The notes below the pieces were generated by a model, which had not been told where the DNA came from, did no database searches, and saw only the letters and a list, made by a program, of their open reading frames with translations. DNA of 64,000 bases from Caenorhabditis remanei (taxonomy: Eukaryota > Nematoda > Chromadorea > Rhabditida > Rhabditidae), in assembly GCF_010183535.1 (NCBI RefSeq), contig NC_071333.1:11654587-11718586 (forward strand). The letters run 5' to 3'. Position numbers and translations under genes: made by a program. Shown here one piece after another: positions 25,061-36,759 of this stretch. Each line of letters opens with the position of its first letter. The stretch's first letter is position 1.

Positions 25061-25900
25061 CTAATATCGACGATCTGCTGTTGTAACTTGCGTACGGCTA
25101 GATTCGAAAACCTGATAGCTGGGAGTGTATGTTCTTGGTGCTGCAATTTCTCCGCGGGCCCTGGAAACGAGAAAAAAGTGTGTGTTGAATGTGGATGGTG
25201 GTGGTAGTAGTAGTGGTTAAGCAATAGAGAAAACTTGTTGATCACAAGTGGTTTGACACTAATATATAATAATGTGGATAATAATAGTGTAGTCTCTGGG
25301 GGTTTCTAAAAGACTTTACTTTTTCATAAAGAGAAAAAAACTTATTAGAAATTGCAAGTGTGAGAAGGTTCACAGAATTGAAAAGACAGGAAACCGATAA
25401 AATTTTCTGAATAGATCTGTCTGTCTTTCCTATCTTATCAAAATTGATCCTTGTCTTACCTGGACAAAGTGTTATCGTATCCAATCAGGATGCCTTCCGA
25501 ATTTCTTTTCATATCCTGCAACATATTCAATATATTTTCATCTGTCCGCTTCTCTGTCTCATTGTTTCGTTTTGCAGACCATGCTATATGCAAATGGAAT
25601 TCTGAATGAAAAAAGCAAAAATGTAAAACGGAAAACTGAATACATTATATGTACATCATTTATTATTCGGAAACCGATTTCGACACTTATTTTTCTCATT
25701 CAGGATGCAAAACCGATAAAAAATGCAACAAGTTAAGAATGACTGGTTGAATAACTCGTTTGTTAGTAGCCGGGTAAATAGTATTGTTGTTAAAAACGTA
25801 TAATGGTTGGCTCCCAGAGAGCCGGGTTCTGAAAACAAAAGTTAAAGCATTCAAATATTATTATCATTCGTTCAATAACTGCCACTGCTATTACTGTACT
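25061..25900 (-). CDS. aqp-8: Alternative 3' exons of aqp-8 (long C-terminus)
   Basis: Three downstream exons join the last common aqp-8 exon in perfect phase. The donor GA|GTACAG is at 25900. The exons are 25798-25828 (31 nt), 25460-25515 (56 nt) and 25061-25160 (100 nt). The added tail reads TRLSGSQPLY, then DMKRNSEGILIGYDNTLS, then RARGEIAAPRTYTPSYQVFE, ending TTADRRY. Acceptors are TTTCAG, TTGCAG and TTCCAG. It replaces the short ending YSNSSGSY. The tail is hydrophilic and probably cytosolic. Alternatively these exons are fused only in minor transcripts. Confidence 0.65.
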
Positions 25901-27355
25901 CTCTATCAACTTTGACACTAACATTGAATCCCTTTGTTGGCTGGATGTCGAGACTCTCATTCATTCCGTGGAGACCAACAAAGATTTTGTAAGTCCATGC
26001 TCCGATAATTGCTCCGATGAGAGCACCAACAATTGGAATCCAGAAATAATAATAATGAGCACTGAACACTTCCCATCCGTATCCAGCACAAAGACAGAAA
26101 ACGCGTGGTCCAAAGTCACGTGCTGGGTTGATAGCGAATCCTCCATTAGCTCCAAAAGTCATTGCAACCTGAAAACTTCGAAAAATGCTTCATATTTCTC
26201 ACCATGATATACCATGGTCATGATACTTCCGGCAAGAACAGGGACGACTCCGGTTGGGATTTGATGGCGCTTATCAGTGATAAGACAGACCAACCCAGAC
26301 AACATGGCCGTTCCGATAATCTGCAAGAAGAGAGACGGTGTACTTGATGTTTCATCAAAACGTTTATTCACTACTACCCTGACAACCTCAATTACTCATA
26401 AGGAACTTTTTCAATGTCGCTTTTTGATTTGTGATCAGCAATGTTCTTGAAGGAGGAGCGTGAAGTGTTCTACTTGCATCAAACGCATATAATTTGATTA
26501 CAGAAAGAGATCAAGTTTTTTGATGGATGCCCGAAACTACAGTAACTCATATCACCATTGTAGTTTCTGTTTTAGTAAAGCGTCCTCTAAAAATTAAACC
26601 AATCTATCATCAATTATCAACAGCATCCATCTTATTGCGATGCGGACAAATTAGCAGCGTTTACTTTTGATAAGACATTGATATTTCTATATCGAGAACT
26701 GTGTTCTATAAAGATGAATGAGGCACATCTAAAAATAAAACTGACCTGATCAAGAAGACTTCCCCATGCTGACATGTGATCTGATGGGAACGTGGTGAAC
26801 AGTCCAGCGGTGGCTTGACCTCCAGTCACCTGACGGATTCCACCGTCCAGCTTCCACAGATCGTCTGAAACATAAATGACTCGCTTAGTTTGAAGCACTG
26901 CTTCCAAGGATAGCGTTTGAGCACAACGACCTGAATAGCGAGTAACTTACCATGATGTCCAAAATAGGCAACAGCAGCGCCAAGGAATGCTCCAATAACT
27001 TGAGCAATGGCATATGGAATAATCTTCCATGGAGGCAGATTTCCGAGAATACTTTGTGCAATAGAGATGGCTGGGTTCAAATGCCCACCGGAAACACTTG
27101 CAGCCAGATAAACTGCGAACATGAAGCCGATTCCCCAGGCGATATGAGCTGAAGTTGAATTTCCACCAACTGCGACTGCAGCTTGGATATTAGCAGCATT
27201 TCCGATGAGCTGAATACTCTCTGAATGATTTAAGACTTGAAGAGGGAACTAACCAGAAGAAAGAAGGTTCCGATGCATTCTGCTAAAAGCTCTCTTGTGA
27301 ACTGTTGATCTTCGATTCGAAGAATGTTGGCTACCTTGTCTTGAAAGACACCCAT
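25872..27355 (-). CDS. aqp-8: Aquaglyceroporin AQP-8 (short isoform)
   Basis: Six-pass MIP-family channel for water and small solutes. It starts MGVFQDKVANILRIED behind a TTTCAG acceptor. The first NPA box is in VSGGHLNPAISIAQ, the second in GGFAINPARDFGPR. The aspartate after the second NPA marks the aquaglyceroporin subgroup. The exon join at ATG|GTATAT to GTTGCAATG gives TMVAMTFGANGG. The short isoform ends DREYSNSSGSY, stop at 25872-25874. In C. elegans aqp-8 is expressed in the excretory canal, from memory. Its place next to hyl-2 and dnj-14 supports the name. Confidence 0.92.
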
Positions 27356-28796
27356 AACCTGAAAATTCTCACAAATTGAAATAAAATCTCCTAAGAATTA
27401 AAAAAAAGAAGAGTGGCGGACGCAGAATGTCCTTATCTAGAAGGCGTGCGCTCATTTTAAATAGGGAACTGGACACGGCGAAACTTCAGAATGGGCGGGA
27501 TGTTACGGTAGCCGGTGACACAAACTAAGAGAAGATACGAATGCGTCGGAGGCGGGTTTCACCGGTTGAAAAATGAAAATACTTATGATAATCCTGGTTG
27601 ATGGTCTCAATTGAGTTTGGTATGCAAATTCCGAGTTTCATGGTTACACAGTTATTGTCATGACATATTGTGCAGTGATTCATGTCTGAATAAAACAAAA
27701 AAGTTTCCAGGGAACATACTGCTGAGTTCTCTGAAACATTTATCAGCAGAAGACTATAATTGAATTTGTATTCCGAAGTATGACTTATAGTAATTTTCAA
27801 AGAGCGCTGTCGTAAAGTTTTCACATGACTTTTTGTAGCAAATTACATTATGCGCAACATTCTTGGGTTCACTTTCAACTTGTTTTTATGAACTAAGTTG
27901 GAAAAAGCTTTTGGCTGATTTCGACGTCATCAGACAAGATTGAATACCTGAATAATAAGTTTGAGTGAATATTATTTACAGTATATTGTACAATAGGCAC
28001 ATGTGATGCATTCTGAAATTTATGTGAATTCTGGAATGCGAAGTTTGAAAATTGAAAATTGACTCTTGTGATGAACTATTTCAATTCAAATATACTATTC
28101 ATTGATGATAGTGTGATTGACAATGAGTTTTACTTCATTATACAGGTACTTCAATTTTTCTTCCTTCCTGCTGGCCAATGAACATCAATTCCAAGTGACC
28201 ATGAATTCCCCCTGTCCCGGAACTTTTCTTTAAGATTTTTCAAAACTGGTCATGTGCATGATAATGAGTAACAGTAAATCTGCCGGAGGTCACTCATTTT
28301 TGTCGAGAAAAACGCCCTCCATAAAAAGAAAAAGAATCACAATTAGTTGACATTGAAAGTCAGTTATCATCTTGCAAGAAACCGTTACTTTCAAAGATTG
28401 CGCAAAAATAGATCGTATCTGTTAGTTTTCTCTCTCAATTTCAATTTTGGAAATCATCGTCATTATCTTGAACGTATGATTTTTGAAAATTAGGGAGGGA
28501 ATTCAAGCAAATTAGAGGTTGATTCTGCAAAAAATTGTGTTCACACAGTGGACAAAGTGCTAAATTTACTAAAAATTTACTCGGTATTTCACTGTGTAGT
28601 ATTTGTATGCCGTGTCAAAACACAACAAATTGAAAGGTCAGAAAAAAGGGGTGCAAAATGTTCCATATTCCATACACTCTACTGTTTCAGTACTCTTAAA
28701 ACTGCAAATTCCACATTTGAGCTGAATGATCTTTATCTTCTCGGAAGTGTCTTCAACCACAATAATTTTCTGATAATCTTCATGAGTATTTGATTT
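27356..28796. other. aqp-8 upstream region
   Basis: No gene is recognised. A CTTATC (GATA-type) site lies close to the aqp-8 start, near 27430. The rest is AT-rich intergenic sequence. Confidence 0.4.
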
Positions 28797-29108
28797 TTAT
28801 GTTTGACGGAAATAACTATTGAAGGTCACATGTGATAAAACTCGAAGTACCGACCACTTTTTATTTAGCCGGAGACATTGATAATTGTTAAGTACATGTA
28901 CGTGAAGAAGCTCATTTTTGTCCGGATACACTTCAGCACCAAGATCCAACACTTTTTTCCTGAAGCTACCACGTAACAGTCGACTAACGAATTGGACGAA
29001 TGTTATGACTAATTGAGGTTTTGAGGTTGGGGCTGCAGGATAAATGTTGCTGACGTAGAAGATAAGACACATCAAGTACATTGAAATCCTGAAAAACATC
29101 TTGATATC
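28797..29108 (-). CDS. Hypothetical small secreted protein (weak call)
   Basis: On the minus strand a frame begins MFFRISMYLMCLIFYVSN, which looks like a signal peptide, and continues through about 100 residues with no motif I know (a part reads VLDLGAEVYPDKNELLHVHV) to a stop at 28797. TTTTTCAG lies inside the first codons, so translation might start at the second Met (MYLMCLIFYVSN) behind that acceptor. There is a single cysteine after the signal. It may be chance. Confidence 0.25.
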   Translation of the reverse strand, partial: DIKMFFRISMYLMCLIFYVSNIYPAAPTSKPQLVITFVQFVSRLLRGSFRKKVLDLGAEVYPDKNELLHVHVLNNYQCLRLNKKWSVLRVLSHVTFNSYFRQT

Positions 29109-29133
29109 AAACAGAGACAACTGATTTACTAGG

Positions 29134-29661
29134 ATGTACAAACAAATAAAGTGGGAACCGTCTGAACAAATCCGTTTTGCTCTATTTCTTGGTGGAGGCC
29201 ATGGTTTCTTAATTCATCCTCACTGGTTTTGCTTTATAAAGCATCTACGTCACCACGAATGTGTCTTCTGGAGTAATCAAGTCGGTGCGAAGCGGCATAA
29301 TCAAAACCAGAAACACCTGCCAATCCTAGTAGCTTGTAAGCATTCTCCTCCAAAAACCTCCACATTCATGATTCTTTTTCTCGATTCCAATTCTGAGGAC
29401 AAACAAGACAATGCCATAATTCACTGGTTAACCCCAATTCCTCATAATTTCCAATGCGATTGTGTGGGGTCTCCGCACACAGCACTCAACTCGAGCATAC
29501 TCGCCATCTGCCCGAGACATTATTGTGTGCCAATGGTGCATTTTGACGTGATGGTGTTTGCACCCTCAGGAGAAAACGATTGGGTTTTCTATGCATATTT
29601 ACTTTTCAGTTCTAGATTCATTTCCTTCATCATAGTTATGAATCATCGTTCCGTTTCTTGA
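29134..29661 (+). CDS. Uncharacterised 175-codon open frame upstream of the DHHC gene
   Basis: An intronless frame starts MYKQIKWEPSEQIRFALFLG directly behind TTTACTAG, a usable 3' splice site, and ends at 29661. That is 78 bases before the ATG of the DHHC gene, about operon spacing. A stretch STFMILFLDSNSEDKQ followed by AIIHWL faintly recalls the ligand-site region of PEBP proteins (xVDPDAPx...HWL), without the key DPDAP. No AATAAA lies in the gap, so it may also be a long 5' leader or chance. Confidence 0.3.
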   Translation: MYKQIKWEPSEQIRFALFLGGGHGFLIHPHWFCFIKHLRHHECVFWSNQVGAKRHNQNQKHLPILVACKHSPPKTSTFMILFLDSNSEDKQDNAIIHWLTPIPHNFQCDCVGSPHTALNSSILAICPRHYCVPMVHFDVMVFAPSGENDWVFYAYLLFSSRFISFIIVMNHRSVS

Positions 29662-29738
29662 CTCCTCTTTGAAACACTCGAGTGTTAATGATTTTACTCT
29701 ATTATCATCCTCATCAATACTTCTGTTGCAGAAATTCT

Positions 29739-31570
29739 ATGGGCTTGGCAATGGTTAACCGGAAATTGGCGATATTCGGAGAATTTATGGTGAAATGGGG
29801 TGGAACAATGCTTGTGGTGAGTTTTGAAAAAGTGATATTCCGGAAAAAAAATCAATAATTTTCAGTCATTTGTACTCGTCAGCACATATTATTCCTGTGT
29901 ACATATTATAGCGAAAGACGTTAGTTCCCTTTTTGGAATTTCCTCTCGTTCGAATACAAAACAATAAAACTTTGTAGATGTACGATAACGAGGCGCAGAT
30001 TTTTTGGTTGACATTGGTTGCAAGAGTCATCATTTTGGAAATCGCCGTCAATTTGGCCTGTTTTGTTTATTATGCACGGTAAACTCATTAGAATGCTGAT
30101 TTATGACAAGATTTTTCATGATTTTTCTCTTCAGATATAACAGTGTGACCTATTGGCATCGAAAGTCGTGTGTAGCTGACCTGAGAGTGTACGCGGAAGA
30201 CAGTGAAGGTTGGAGATAAGATAAATGACCAATAAACTGATAATCGAAGTTTTTCAGCGCAACCAGAAATTGAATATGCATGTGCCCAGCCGAGAGTTGA
30301 AGAGCATCTCAGCTGGGAACCAGCAAATGAGAGCGGAAGTAAATTCTGTTTCCAATGCAATAAGGAAGCGCCTCAGAGGTTTGTAATGTGACAATTCTGA
30401 CCACCAAATTGAATGGGAAGTGTGTAAAAGAAACAACAATCAAGTATACTTTGATGTCGTAACAGTTTCCAAAAATGTTGTTGACCACCCAGAAGTAATC
30501 GGTATTTGAAAAAAGAACATTTAATAGTGAACGATTGGAAAATAAACAAAATACTTTATTACAACCTACAATAAAATATCTGAAAAAATGATACAGTATT
30601 TAGAGGCAACGGCGAGTAATTTCAATTCAAATTTCAGGAGTCATCACTGTCCATTGTGCAAAATGTGTGTTCTCCGGAAAGATCATCACTGTTTCATCAC
30701 TGGAGCCTGTGTAGGGTTGGGGAATCAGGTACTATACATTTTCGAATGATTGCTGCAATGAATAACATTTGTTTTCAGAGATACTTCATGGTCTTTCTGT
30801 TCTGGTGCTCAATTGGTTTGATAATTGCAATGCCTCACTTGTTTTTCTACATGAATACTCAAATTGCGTATTGGTCAGTTTTACTAAGCTCTGGTCATCT
30901 GGAATACTTTATTTTTAGGTACCCATTCGGATTTCTTCACTACATTGGACCAGTCGCCGTGCTCCGTTGGATGTTCGGTTACGTCCCATTTGCTCACGCA
31001 TGCTTCTCAACTCTCTTTTCATTTGCGGGAGCTTCACTCATCACTGCGGGCGGCTTTTTTTGCTTGCAGGTGCGTTTTTTCAGCAGCGTTTGTGAAGACT
31101 GAGTTCAGCAACATACCAAGTCAGAAAGTATCCCTCACTTTTGCGCAAACAACATGCGTGACTCAAAAAGTTTTACGCGAACATTTGATGTGGCATTGCA
31201 AACCAGAGCAAACATAAAATGAACGTGACAAATTGAAACGGATCAAAAACGGATCAAAAACGGTTTACAGGTTTGGTACACTACTCAAGGATACACAATG
31301 TACGAATACAACAATTTGACGGTTCGGGCAACTTTCCAAGGAGATGGGTGAGTAGAGTGGCGGATTGCTTTGCTGTGAAGCTTGACAATTCCGATGAAAT
31401 CTGAATCCTAATCATCTAACATTTTCAGAGAGAACCTAAAGGAACGGCTGCAATTAGTTTTCGGCAAGAACTGGGCCCTCAACTTCCTGATCCCACTTAC
31501 ATGGAACTTGCCGGTTCTCACTCCAGCCATTTCCGATAGTCTTTTCCGCGTGAGGAGCAAAGTTCTGTGA
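29739..31570 (+). CDS. DHHC-type palmitoyltransferase
   Basis: Integral membrane S-acyltransferase. The ATG follows TTGCAG. Exons give MGLAMVNRKLAIFGEFMV, two N-terminal membrane spans (SFVLVSTYYSCVHII and FWLTLVARVIILEIAVNLAC), then the cysteine-rich domain FCFQCNKEAPQRSHHCPLCK followed by MCVLRKDHHCFITGACVG. The DHHC tetrad is intact. After it come two more spans (YFMVFLFWCSIGLIIAM and FSFAGASLITAGGFFCLQ) and a tail ending LFRVRSKVL. The layout resembles vertebrate ZDHHC22/24. It converges on dnj-14, whose product needs palmitoylation, which makes dnj-14 a tempting but unproven substrate. Confidence 0.9.
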
Positions 31571-32269
31571 CTTTTCTCACCTCTTTTGTGTTTGCGTTTT
31601 ATTCATTGTAAAGAACTAGTTTATGTTTCAATCGCGTACGGGAGTGTATGTAATAACCTTTTTTATTTTATTTTCCGCTCACTGTCAAAGTTTGAAACTC
31701 AACTCAACAAACAGCATCTCAATCGTATAACATTGCATTCGCTTGAATTTTTCGATTCATAAAAGTGTATTGTATTGTTTCTTATCAATTTAACAATTCT
31801 TCAATCAAAAAGAAAAATTCAACACGGTTACGACGATCGAAAACACACATTTTTGGTATATTCACAGTTGGATGATATGAAAGTTTGATTATGTAGAAGT
31901 ATGTATAGAGGTTGAAGGAGAAGGAGGAGCACAATTAGAGAAAAAACCGTTACTTAACAAATACCAATACAGAACACAATTTGGGGGAAGGGGGAGTGGT
32001 GAAATGAGCAAATGTTTGGAATCAAAGTCTTCCAACAAGAAGGGAAATGATTTTGATTCATCAGTATTAACTATCGAAACAACATTGGGAAGAAAGAAGA
32101 ACTTGGAAGACATGCATTAAAATTGTGTGGAATCGTAGGGGAAAAATGGGCCGAATGGAAGAAAGTGTGTTTTCCGGCAGAGGAAAATTGAAGTGAAAAT
32201 ATAAAAGAAAACGAAAACAATATTCAATCAGTGAACCAACTAGTCTCTGAAATAACGAGTATTGAGGCT
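31571..32269. other. Convergent 3' region, DHHC gene and dnj-14
   Basis: Two 3'UTRs meet here. I see no gene. Confidence 0.5.
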
Positions 32270-33270
32270 TCAAATATTGCTCTCGACAGACCCATACTTT
32301 TGAGGAGGCGGTGGAGGTGGCATAGCAATAACAATTGGTGTCTGTCTTTCGGTATTTGGAGGGGAGTCAGAAGCTGTTGGCTGATCCACGATAACGTCCC
32401 CATCAGAAGTCTCATCTCCAAAGTCGTCGTCATGTTTCGGTTTGTATTTCCCGCAGCAGAAGTTACAGCAACATTGACAACAGCACATACAACCACAACA
32501 ACAGAAGAAGAAACCACATGTGAGAAGTCCGAATGCAAAGAATGTCCATTTGAACCAAGGTTTCAACATCCATTGCAGAATCTTCTCATCCTCTCCAAAC
32601 TGTTCCATCAGTTTCAGTCCGGTCTCTCCCATCTCGTCGTAAACGCGTCGTTTATTGGGATTCGAGAGTACTCCATTGGCATAGTTGATTTCTTTGAACT
32701 TTTCCGTTTTTTCAGGATCCCCATCAAGGTTTTTGTCGGGATGGTACTTGAGAGCAAGTTTGCGGTACGCTCTGAAAAAAGGTATTTCGTTTTTCGCGTT
32801 TTAAACTACATTCATTTTGATAGTGGACAGAAGTTCATGTGTTTTCAAACTGCTGACCAGTGATAATTGAGAGATCAAAATTCGCCGAATAGTTTTAAAT
32901 TGGACTGATGCCATACGGAACTGACTCTACTAAGCAAAAAGAAAAATAGGAATTTTTGAAAAGGCACACCCAAACTATACATTGCCTCGAACAAAAGAGG
33001 AATGAACAAAATGCAACGAATTCCATGTCTTTTGGCTTTTTTCCGTCAAATATAATAATACTCCCTAATGCCCGATGGCATATTTAACAAATAACAAAAT
33101 ACTCACTTTTTGATTTCATCTTCAGTGGCGTTCTTCTGTATGCCCAGTACATTATATAAATGGGTTCCTTTTTTAGCATCCATATTTGCGGCTGCAGGAG
33201 ATTCTTCCCGAGGAGGGGCTTGACCACCCGTTCTTCCTTCCTCCGCTTCTCGTAGTCCGTCTCCGCTCAT
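32270..33270 (-). CDS. dnj-14: Cysteine-string protein DNJ-14
   Basis: Synaptic-vesicle J-domain co-chaperone for Hsc70. The exons 33107-33270 and 32270-32771 (phase 2 join) give 221 residues, near the usual length. The J domain runs from about residue 35 ([20 protein letters not shown]) with the HPD motif in ALKYHPDKN. The linker contains GLKLMEQFG. The cysteine string is [20 protein letters not shown], the palmitoylated membrane anchor. The tail carries a proline run ([11 protein letters not shown]) and ends SVESNI. In worms loss causes neurodegeneration. It is head to head with glit-1, 560 bases apart. Confidence 0.96.
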
Positions 33271-33830
33271 TTGCCTGCAAGAATAATTTCAATTTTGAAT
33301 GAACAGTACACAGTTAACAGCGAAAAACGAGAAAACGAAACAAATAAAAAAACAAATAAATGTCAATTCAACAAATACGGGTAATACGAGGGAAAGTTGG
33401 GGTGTCGATCGGCAGTTTAACACAAAATTTGTCGAACAGTTCAGATCACAAGTCAAAATCAATATGTAAAACACTTATGAGCCATTGCCGAGAGCGCGAA
33501 AATTGCGAGAGACAACGGCAGAAAAAGAGAGTGTCAATAGAGACAACCCCTCTTCTCTCTATTCGACATTGGTGACACATTGCGAGAAGTACGATGCGGC
33601 CGCGCTCCACCGCACTGCCAAGGTCTCGTCACGCGCTCTATTTGCTAGTCGACACAGCGCAAACGAGTGTTACCGTACGACAAACTGCTGATCAGACGAT
33701 TCCTAAAATTTCGGAGTTTTTTTGCCAATTTTTTTGAAATTTGACTGTGATTTTGCAGTTTTTTCACTTATAAATAAAATATAAAACTATTCTAATTTTT
33801 GTAAATTTTTCAGAGGTCGCGACACATGGA
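33271..33830. promoter_or_regulatory. Bidirectional promoter region, dnj-14 and glit-1
   Basis: The two starts are only 560 bases apart on opposite strands, so control sequence is probably shared. The middle (33480-33680) is clearly more GC- and CpG-rich than its surroundings (GCGGCCGCGC near 33597), as seen at Caenorhabditis promoters. Confidence 0.5.
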
Positions 33831-36417
33831 ATGTTCCTCGGCACCATTTTTCATGGTTTATTCACAATTCCGCTGGTCATTTCACAATTTATTCCTCCAC
33901 CAACGCGTCCAGTAAACTTGTGGGATCCTTTTGAAACAACAACAACACCACGTCCCTCAGGATTAAACCAAGTAAGCATTTATTTTCTTTTTATTTCAAG
34001 AGAAGATAGGCAAATTTCCACGCGAAAATACTAAAACTCTGCCTGAAAACCTCGAATCTCGTACTGAAATTCTATTGCATAGCAAGTTTTGTTTCTCTGA
34101 CGTCCATGATGCAAATTTTGTTCAAATCGTACTACTTTTTCGGTTAGGAAAGTAGAAAGCAAGGAACACGTTGCCCATATCGTACTATTTGCGTTGACGT
34201 TTTATCGATTCTCGTCACCTCTTCTACCAACATATATTTGCATTGCAGGGGCTAAACCGAGATGAAGTGGTCGTTCGTCTCCCTCTCGGAGACATTGTTG
34301 GCAAAGAAGTACATTTACACAACCTGCCCTGGACCATACATAAAGATCCGACGGAAGAGCTGCCTCGAGATGGAACACACTTCGACCCAAACCCTTTGAA
34401 GCCAAACAACACTGTCACCGTGTTCACATTTTTAGGAGTACCATATGCAGAACCACCGACGTCACAAAGAAGATTCAAGGTAAAACTTGACACAAAATCA
34501 AGCAGAGAACAAATTGACCATTGCAGCCACCTCAACAACTGACAACATTTCCTGGAAAACCACCGTTCTTAGCGTTCAACTATGCAGCTTCCTGTGCACA
34601 AGATGTCGAGAAAGCTCCGAGTCCATTTGTGGATCATCCATACCCATTCATGGTCGACGAAGACTGTCTCTATCTGAACATCTTCTCTCCTGACGTAAGT
34701 GGAAACTGATCTCTAGCAAATTAAACCTGCATGCTTCCAGATCTCAAAAAATGCTCCAACGACGTATCCAGTAATCGTGTTCTTCCATGGAGGCAACTTC
34801 CAAACAGGATCTGCAAACGAATGGCCTGCTCATGGATTGGCATCTCGTGGAATGGTCGTGGTCACCGTCAACTATCGACTCGGCGCTTTTGGATTCATGA
34901 GTTTTGGAGACTCTGAAACTGGAAACTACGGACTACAGGACCAACGCCTTGCATTGCAATTTGTTAAGGACCACATTGCTACGTTTGGAGGAGATCCACA
35001 AGCGATAACTGTGGTAGGACACGACGCTGGAGCTGCTTCGATTGGATATCACATGCAAGCACCACAATCCCGGCATCTTTTCCGATCAGCAGCGACAATG
35101 TCTGGAGCTGATGTGTCATACCACTCGTACATTGGAAAACCAGCGCTGGCATTCAATAACACCATGAAGTTAGGACACTACGTCGGATGTACTGAAACGG
35201 TGCCTCAGAACATGTGGAATTGCATTCTCACTCGATCTACCAATGATATTGTCTATGCAACACAGAACGTTCCTATCGAGTAAGAATGAGCCACGGAGAT
35301 CATAAAATCTAAGTTTCTGTTTTTTAGATACAACCGATACCTCTTCATGCCAACTGTTGACGGAAATCACCTACCTGGAAATCCACTATGGACACTAGTG
35401 AATGCACCCAGTGGAGAAACATCCATCATGAGCCCAGTCCCAATGCTGATTGGAATGAATGCTCAGGATGGAAGTGAAGTGGTCCTGGAAGATCGACGAC
35501 TGGGAGAGTTCAGTCAATTCAACGACGTTGATCATGAGTACCTGAAGAGTTATTCCTTGGAATACTGCTACCGTCACAATTACTCTATGAACCGAGAAGC
35601 AACAGCTGAGGCGATACTCTCCAAGTACACCTTCTGGCCGGACCGAGCTGCTGTTTGGGCAATCAAAGAGAACTTCATCCAGTTTGCAACAGATGCCTAT
35701 TACACCGCCCCAATGCAACTGTCAGCTCATCTACACAGTGCTTCCGGTTCTCGTGTCTTCCAATACGTGAACAACTACAACTTCAGTAAACAGCATCCGG
35801 ATCTGAAATTTATTCCTGATTGGATGGGTGTTTGTCGTGATTGTGATTTGTACTTGATGTTTGGATATCCTTTCCTGCCCGATGAGTTACGACCAATTGG
35901 ACTACGAGGCGTCAATTTTACTGATATGGATAGAAATGCCAGTCGAACCTTCTCGAACATCATCCGGAGGTTCACATACTATCAGAATCCTAATTTTCTG
36001 TATGACGGAAGTTGGGTAGCTTACGAACCAAGACGTCATTGGTATATGAACTTCAACTACTCACATGAAGAAGACTGGAAAGTTCCTGGGACCATCGCAA
36101 GGGACTACCGGTATCAAGATGTGGCGTTCTGGAATGAATACATTCCAGCGCTGGTCAACTACATGACAACAACATTTTCACCTGAAAATGTTGCGTATCG
36201 AAGGGAGATAACAGTTTTCAAGTGGATCACCGGTGTCAATGTGATCATCATTGCACTGTTGATTGTGTTGGCTGGAGCATTCGGATACATGGTGTTCGGA
36301 AACAATGAAGAAGCAGCGGCAGCCGATAAAGTTGAAAATCATCAACTTGTCGGATACTCCACGTCCGACGTTTCTTCTCGAACTCGATCCCCCAGATCAA
36401 GAATTTCAAATGTATAA
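33831..36417 (+). CDS. glit-1: Gliotactin-like cholinesterase-fold adhesion protein GLIT-1
   Basis: Type I membrane protein with a carboxylesterase fold. The signal peptide is MFLGTIFHGLFTIPLVISQF. Exon 2 begins GLNRDEVVVRLPLG. Family blocks seen are FLGVPYAEPPTSQRRF, DEDCLYLNIFSPD, VIVFFHGGNFQTGSA and VNYRLGAFGFMS. The nucleophile elbow reads GHDAGAAS instead of GESAG, so the catalytic serine is an aspartate and the domain should be enzymatically dead. The membrane span is VNVIIIALLIVLAGAFGYMV. The cytosolic tail ends RISNV, which fits a class I PDZ ligand (S-N-V). C. elegans glit-1 protects dopaminergic neurons. Confidence 0.95.
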
Positions 36418-36759
36418 TATGTATATAATTAATTTATTGATTTCAGTACTAACATAATAATTACTAACATGTAGAATCTCATGCCTTTATTTTTTATGTT
36501 TAGTACGAGTTTTAATCGGTCCATTGTGATCTCAGGTCTACCATTGATGCCTTAAGGTTGTGAAACGCTATTACTGTCATATCAAATTTCATTCATTGCA
36601 TTTTACTTAAAAATAATATAATCGTGTATTTATTTATATCAATTATTTATACTATCACTCCGCTTGTTCTACCGGTTACCCATACCGTGAAATACCTCTA
36701 TATTTTCCGTTCTTTCTCATTGCTTTTCTTTATCTAATATCAATCAATTCCAGGGTAAA
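36418..36759. other. glit-1 3'UTR and rpl-25.1 promoter
   Basis: AT-rich. It ends in AATTCCAG followed by GGTAAAATG, the usual trans-splice acceptor and start context of a ribosomal protein gene. No other gene is seen. Confidence 0.5.

Noticed and set aside
26531..26566. Small inverted repeat around GAAACTACAG in an aqp-8 intron
   Set aside because: The stem is only about nine pairs. Such CTACAGTA-type motifs are scattered in worm genomes, and nothing supports a hairpin RNA.
32231..32863. 210-codon plus-strand open frame
   Set aside because: It is the antisense of the dnj-14 cysteine-string exon; the minus-strand product is unmistakable.
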